From: Pipra filicauda | Taxonomy: Eukaryota > Chordata > Aves > Passeriformes > Pipridae | DNA: 64,000 nt | Direction of reading: 5' to 3' | Assembly (NCBI RefSeq): GCF_003945595.2 | Contig: NW_024104898.1 | Span: forward strand, 1,364,001 to 1,428,000 | Shown: positions 57,601-64,000 of the stretch, piece by piece | How positions within the stretch are numbered: position 1 is the first letter of the stretch | Layout: each line of letters begins with the position of its first letter | Notes under the pieces: model-generated | The model's input: only the letters and a program-made list of their open reading frames with translations | The model's database searches: none | What the model was told of the DNA's origin: nothing | Made by a program: the position numbers and the translations under genes

Positions 57601-60600
57601 AGCAGGCCAGCGAGCTCGTTTCACAACTCCCAGAATTGTGGACACGCAAAAGCTTATCTGCAGTAAGAGATGCGGAGAAAGCATTTCTTAGCCAGAGCAC
57701 AGCCTGAATAAAGAGGTTTTCGGAGAAACCCATCATCATTCCATCTCAAAGGGAATGCTCTACGGGGAGCCTAACCTCATGGTAGAAACAAAATCTGGTG
57801 GCTTTGCTGCCAAGAAAATGCAGCAAATGATCATGCTACGTTCCATCATCTTCAGACAGCCCTGGCCATGGCATGACGGCCTAGGAATTCACTACCAGAC
57901 AAAGCATCAACACATACAGTCTCATGAGTATGCAAGCAGCCAGGTAGGGTGCCCTCTAAAAGAAAGGGTCTACACCATCAGTTCCTCATCTCCTTCAGGT
58001 GCTGGCACAGATACAGAGATCCACGATGACACAGTGGTCCAACTGCATTAGCCCCAAATCACAAGCACAGCTCTGTGGGCTACATTTCAGTGTCTTCTAC
58101 AGACCTAAACATAGCAACTCCGTTTGCAGTCTGTCCAAATGAAGACTTTCCACTAACAACTCAAACAACACGAATCTCCTCAGACAAAATTATATTCCAT
58201 GCTGCAGCCTCAGCATGTTTTCCATTGCGCTTGGCTCAAAAAGCACAATTCCCTGCACCGTATTTCCACAAATCACGTAAACCCATTGCTTCTCCAAAAC
58301 CAAACTCTGCTACACAAAGAGTAGGGGGCAGTGTGCTTCATTCTGATGAATATTCTGGATTTGCATAGCCTACATGCTCAAAGAGCAAAAGTCAGCCTGT
58401 TATTCTGCAATCTGAAAAACCTACTGATCCGCACTCTAAATCAGGAGACCTTCTGTGTAATCACAACAGAAATGTGGGATGGAAGGAGGCGAGTCTCATC
58501 TCACCACCAATTACACCTCTCCTGATAATGATACTCACTCTAGAGCGGTTCAGGCCACTAGGGTCTTCCAAGACTGGATCAGCAGTTTTGTTGTCTGCAC
58601 CCACATAGGAGATAAAGGCTTCAGGATCCGAGAGGACTCTGGTAGCAGCAAAAGATAGCAATAGGGATTATTGTTTGTACCAAGGTACTTGAGCGGAGCT
58701 TTGCACTGGCAATAAACATCTAAACAAACACAGAGCAGGCTAGAGAGACTAGCTAGTGCTCCATGCTGTACATAGGGACATGATTAGAAAGCACCAGAGA
58801 TGTGTACACTCTCCAAACACCTCCAGTTCTCCTGGGTCGTGAGGACCAGAAACCTCTGAATCTCTTATGAAGGGAGCCCTGCTAGGAAAACTCTTGTGCA
58901 TGCCCAGCTACCCAGGGCTGCAGGACACCTCAGCTTTAGTAAGGAGAGCTCAGCTTCACACCTTGTCCTGGGGATGAGCAAAGACATCTTTTATGTCTCA
59001 TTTTCTGCAAATGCTTTGAGCATCCTGGGGAATATTCCTTAAACAGTCTTACCTAGCAATTAGACTGTTGACAGTTTCTGAACTGCAGGAGAGCTATTAC
59101 CACAATGACTGCCCAGAGCACAGGAGGTCATGAGGCACCCCACCACCCTCATTTGCTTTGTGTGTTCCCCTATTGGCCACAACAGTACCTCTGCAACACC
59201 TCCAGCTCAAAGCTCAGAAAAAGAGCCCATACCTCTGCATCTCTGGGGAGAGCCATAAGCCAGCAACAGGAGCCATGAGCTCCTCCAGGAAAGCTTTCTG
59301 TCGCTCATAGTCCTTAAACTGGTTGCTGATGAGGACAAGGGCCTCCATAAGAGCACACTTCTCCATCTGTGTCAGAAGTAGCTCATTAGAGAGCAGCTGC
59401 TTCACGTGGTTGTACAACATTTCAAAGTTTGGCTAGAAAACACATAAAAGTAGAAGAGCATCATGCATTTGGTATGGAGGAGGGTGACTGGGGGAAGCAG
59501 AGGAAGGGTGTACCGTACAGCTCGAGAAGTATGTCTGTTACCTTTTCTCTACATAGCCATCTCCTCCTCAGACTCAAGTTTCTCTGAATGTTCAGTCTAA
59601 GAGAAGTTCTATTTTCCCCTACCCTTCTATCATTATCCTGCATCCAGTTTACTTTCGCTCTCCAGAATGACTGAAATAGGAAGAGGAAATCTCTCTCTAG
59701 GAAGTCATAGCCCTTAAAGCAGTGTCACACCTCGAAATAGTTCTAGTGCTTTTATTTGCTCACAGAAAGCACCTTGCTTCTTTGGCCAGACTTGAGACTC
59801 TTCCACCTCTTTGCTCACGATGAGGTAAGTAACAACTCTTATAGATACTACTATGTCCACAGGAATTCTTGAGTTTCTTCCCTACCTTCTCTAGTTTCAA
59901 CCACATCTACCTATAACTTTGCATAAGCATTAGCAATCATGCCCCCTTTAGCAAAGTTCTCTGAACATCTTTTGGAGCAGCTCTGGATCCTTGGCTCTTC
60001 CAGTGAGGATGTCTGGCTGGCCATAGGAAAGACACAGCTAAAGCTCAAGGACCAATAAAGCAGAACAAAGACCAACCCACTAGTTCTTAGCATCTTATTG
60101 CAAAACGCAGAGTGGAACCCCTAAATTACCTTAATTAGCATCCTTTAAAAATGTCTTTGTTTAAACTAGCAATGTCCTACAGTGCTCCCATAATCCTAGA
60201 GCACCCTCCACAGAAACACCTCTAAACAAAGGAGTTCAGAGCTAGGCATGTTGCATGTGGGCTGTTTAGTTCAGCAAAACAAACAAAACGTGGCTCATGG
60301 ATTTTAAATATGTTTGTCAATTCTAATCTCCCCAAGCTCATCCAGAAAACAAATACTCTCCTCTTCTTCCTACATTCTGCTAAGCAACAGAAGAAAGTCT
60401 AGTGATTAGTCACACTAGTGCCTTTAGCTAATGAATCAACTGAGACCACTACAGGTGACAACATGGAAATTCGGTGAACGTTCCTATAAAACCAATGCAC
60501 TGCTGCTTGTATCCTCCTCCTGATCCCTTCTACATTTAACTCATCACTTCACAATTCAACTTTTCAGGCAGAAAATTTTTCAGGGGGGAAGAAGGGAGGT

Positions 60601-63600
60601 ATAGGGAATAAAACACTTTGTCATTTGTGCAGCAGGAATGTTTCTTGCAAGAAAAGCAGAGACTGTAGGCAAGGAAGCTGAAGATCCCACAAAATCCAAC
60701 TGAAATTGAGGCAAGACTCTTCCTGATGGAGTTGCATTTTCATACCAGGACAAGCTGAGGGTAATCCCGACACATCTTTATGATTGAGGAGCATGCATGC
60801 CTTCTCACATTCTTCACTGCTCGAGTTCTAGGAGCCTGGACAGACATAACAAACATCAATGCAACAAAACAGAAGTTCAGACAAATTCAGGGTATCTTCA
60901 AGAGACATATGCATTACATACAGTTTTCTCCACTGTTGAGTACAGATGAAAAAAACATTTCCATGCCTCCTCCCCTACCCCTAAACAATCATGTAGCAAT
61001 CAGATTTCCTCTGCCAAGCAATAGCCAACTCAAGACATCCATTTTCAAACAAGCTGTACTTCAGGAGTGAGGATGCCATGGTTCTTTCTATTTTAAGACT
61101 CCAAGCACTCCCTAGATAGCTGGCAGCTTTACAGCCATCCTTCAGAGCCATATATACTAATACTGCAGAATACACATAGCTAATCAAGGGATTTCACTCT
61201 CAGGAAAGCCAACATTAACCAGGGAACTAAGTGTACTGGCCTTACACCACTTAGAAGGCCTGTGGCCTTCTAAGCTTGTGAGCCAAAGCTTAGAAGGCTG
61301 TGTCAACCACAAAGAGATCAGTAATATCTAGACTCCCCAGCTTTTCCAGGAGCAGAACTATACTCGAGAAACCTAGTACAGCAGAGTCTTCAGACTCAGC
61401 AAGCTTTCCAATAGAGTATGATTTGATCCAATTGTTACAGCTCATTAGCAGATAATAATTCAGACGTACCTTACTTTCTTCTGTAACTTCAAAGGTAACT
61501 GAAGCAAATAGCTGTAAGAAAAGAGAGGAAAAATCCAAAAATTCACATCATTTGTTAGTATCTAGCACTTGTGTCTGTTTGTGTCTGAGTTCAAGGAACA
61601 GATCATCAGAATATAGTGCAATTTCTTTAAAGTCAGTAAAGAACCCTTGACTAAGTTGAAAGATGAATCATCAATACAGTGAGGCCTTGAAGTAAAACAT
61701 GGTGTTTACTGGCCAGAGCATGCACTTTAAGATTTAAGGCTAAGAACTGTAAAATTTGGGTTGACATTATTGTTCTTGAACAAGTCTCAGTTTTGGTTTT
61801 TCCCATCTTTGACATGAACGACAGTCCTTTCCTGAGAGTAACACCAAGAGGATTAACTCCTGCAGTTTAGTGCAAGAGTGCTGCACTGCAAAAGGCCCAC
61901 CTGATTTTAGCATGCTTTGTATGCACCTACCTTGGAAAGTACTTGGGGTAGGTATTCCGGCCGGTAGGTGACAAATGGAAAGAGAGCAGAGACATTGGTG
62001 AGCACACAGGACAAGATGAGAGGATCTTTTGTTTCAAAGTTAAGGACAAGCTGCAGTAGCTCTATGCCATCATTGACTGGGATTTCCTGCAAAGGTAGCA
62101 AAAAGAAGGAGGAAAGAAAAAGGGAGGCAACACTCAGTACTTCAGCCTGCAGCACACTTCCTACCAACACCTAGAGCTAGGCTGTGCAGCTGCTGCTGCC
62201 CTAACAGGCCTCTCGGCTGGACACAGCTGTTCTCAAAGCAGAAAGAAAAGCAGCAGAAAACTCAGTTTAACTGTGTGCTATGTGCACTTGCTGAGGGAAG
62301 GAGGACAGCAGCATTGCCATTGCTGGTAGGGCAGTCTTGAGACATCAGTCTCTAGTCCCCATACTATTGCTTGCATCTCTGGGAAAGGAAAATTTCCTCT
62401 CTTTGGCTCCCAATTCTCCTCTTGACTCTGTCCAACAGATTCCATGCTTAACTAACTGTACTGACCCATATAATTATTCTACTGTGATGAGACCAACAAA
62501 CTGTAAGTGCATGAGCAGCCTAAAAAGCCCCAAGTCAGTCTACATCAGACTGAGAAAAAACCACTTTCCTTCTGATTCTCCTGTTGTTGAACAAAAAGCA
62601 GAGAGAAAATGCTTCTGAGCCTACTCCCTGGGCATGAGTTTCTCTCATTTAGTTAAAACATTAAAAAAGAAAATTGAAAAAATCTAATCAAGGGAAAATT
62701 AAAAAGAATAAACTTCTTAAGCAATCCTCCTGTAGCAAGGCACTATGTCAAAACATGGCACCTGAGCACTCTCCTTGACTTCTCATGGCATAGTGTCCAG
62801 AACCAAGACATGCCTGACAGTAAGCCAGTACGAGTTTAGTCCCATCAAAAGAAGGGTCCTCATGATAATGGCTCACCAAGCAACCTGAGTTTTTCCACAG
62901 TTACTACAACCAGTTGCTACAAACTTTTCAAGAACAACAGAGCTGAAAAAATGCACTTGTGTCAACCCAGAACAAGCCAGGGGAGAAGGCAAGAGCAGCA
63001 GCTACACATACATCTTTATCCATGGTGCGAAACATCTGGCTGATGATGCTCTCCGAGAAGAAGGTCATGGCATCCCACTGCACAAACGATGGAGAAAAGA
63101 TGGAGCAGAGACCTTCGCCAGTCTTAGCTGAAAGGAAGAGAACACTGGAGCTCTCACCATGCTCCTCAACAGTAGCCTGATGAGCTCCTGCACTGTAACA
63201 TCTTAGCACCGAAGTATTTTGTCCACACAGCTCCCCCTGCAGATGCCTTGCAGAGATGCACTGGGAGCAATTAACATACTCCCATGTGATTTGCTTCATT
63301 CAAGTGAAGGCTCCTGAGACATAAGTCTGACCTTGGAGATACCATTCAGAGCATCAACAAATCACAGAAGGGAAAAGGAGGGAGACTACACGCCCAGACT
63401 CAGTACTGCAGGCAAGACTGCCCTTGGTGTGACTGTGCAGAGCACCAAGTGGCCTGCCTTCACAGGAGGAAAGCAACATACAGATTTGTCAGACAGGCAC
63501 AGCTTCCCTAACAAAACTAATCAATATGTTACAGAGATAAAATGGCCCAAATAATTCTAAAATTGTATCAGAGGGATAGTTGTATCTGTTCTGCAGAGAG

Positions 63601-63977
63601 ATTTGGAGGGAGGAAAGAAGAAGCTAGGGGCTTTACATTAGCTATTCCATACGTAGACTGTAAAGGTTTAAATTACGGGAGGGGTGGGTTTGATTTGATT
63701 TTACTTTTAACTTACAAAGACCTTAAAAGCCTGAAGATCTAGTATGCAGTCTTGCCCCCCCCTTATAAAACCCCAACAACATCAACAAAAAAAAGGCCAA
63801 GAAGTTTCTACAAATCCCATATCCCTATTTTTTTTTCAGGTAACCTACAGTTCGTGGGTCCAGTATCGACAGGAGCTGTGAGCTGGTACTTCAGCCACTC
63901 TCCAGCCATTTGGAAGCCAGTTCGAGGGTCCAGACGACAAGCCATCCTCATCACCTCTCCTTGCTGGGCTCGGAAAG
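45627..63977 (-). CDS. XPO5: exportin-5, C-terminal 20 exons (5' part outside window)
   Basis: Exons in transcript order: 63977-63849, 63127-63012, 62086-61931, 61511-61470, 60835-60746, 59432-59233, 58638-58539, 57657-57476, 52741-52641, 51532-51436, 50923-50787, 50183-50086, 49609-49563, 49366-49272, 48409-48347, 47869-47787, 47052-46945, 46764-46627, 46482-46318 and 45767-45627. The chain is 2288 nt and stays in phase throughout, giving about 762 residues that correspond to human residues ~443-1204. Exportin-5 is a HEAT-repeat karyopherin that carries pre-miRNA hairpins with RanGTP from nucleus to cytoplasm. Conserved stretches include RAQQGEVMRMACRLDP, EIPVNDGIELLQLVLNFETK, NVRRHACSSIIKMCRDYP, MLYNHVKQLLSNELLLTQME and GQHDGCMAALVNLAFQIYEA. 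The first complete exon here begins in phase 2, so the gene continues past 64000. The largest intron (52742-57475) is 4.7 kb. Convergent with POLR1C. Confidence 0.95.
49037..49059 (+). repeat. poly(A) run of ~23 bases
   Basis: An uninterrupted A tract in the XPO5 intron between exons 48409 and 49272. No retroposed gene body is recognisable upstream of it on the plus strand. Confidence 0.9.
52742..57475 (-). other. XPO5: large XPO5 intron, no embedded gene recognised
   Basis: 4.7 kb between the exon pair joined as R|THNNLY. Plus-strand open frames of up to 172 codons (56252-56770) have no recognisable similarity and no paired splice signals. No CR1 or LTR was recognised. The surrounding introns are mostly under 1.5 kb, so this one stands out in size. 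Confidence 0.6.
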
Positions 63978-64000
63978 CTGCAGTGAAAAAATCACACATG

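Overview
This is a stretch of nuclear genome from a bird, most likely a neoavian and possibly a songbird. All genes are split by GT-AG introns. CR1-type LINE 3' ends are present, as are two copies of a ~560 bp avian endogenous-retrovirus-type LTR. The introns are short. The gene order TJAP1 (+), LRRC73 (-), YIPF3 (-), POLR1C (+), XPO5 (-) matches the block I know from human 6p21.1. Species cannot be fixed from sequence alone. Exon borders were set by hand from conserved protein sequence, splice consensus and phase, and every exon chain closes in frame.

Layout. 1-8237: upstream/5'-leader territory of TJAP1, AT-rich, with two related LTRs (2005-2562, 4665-5224), an inverted duplication, a CR1 end and two candidate untranslated exons. 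8256-18510: TJAP1 coding region in seven exons, then a ~2.6 kb 3' UTR to the AATAAA at 21118. 21960-22720: a CpG-rich island with minisatellite DNA between the convergent TJAP1 and LRRC73 ends. 22745-28449: LRRC73, six coding exons, minus strand, with its own CpG island promoter. 29100-33340: gene-poor interval holding the YIPF3 3' UTR. 33344-38182: YIPF3, nine exons, minus strand. 38183-38287: a 105 bp divergent interval between the YIPF3 and POLR1C start codons inside a CpG island. 38288-42159: POLR1C, nine exons. 42360-44100: convergent spacer with a CR1 and a long (TA/CA)n tract. 45627-63977: the last 20 coding exons of XPO5, minus strand. The 5' part of XPO5 lies beyond the window end.

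The five genes do not form one pathway: a junction/Golgi-linked coiled-coil protein, a leucine-rich-repeat protein of unknown role, a Golgi membrane protein, a shared Pol I/III subunit and the pre-miRNA exporter. The only close regulatory link visible is the YIPF3/POLR1C bidirectional promoter.

The most notable observation is in TJAP1. The first coding exon stays open for 1449 nt from the same ATG and reaches a second, stronger phase-0 donor (AAG|GTAGGT at 9705), against the short 126 nt exon that ends at another phase-0 donor (8382). Both would splice in frame to the same next exon. That predicts a ~1071-residue long isoform beside the ~630-residue conventional one, adding ~441 residues for which I cannot name a family.
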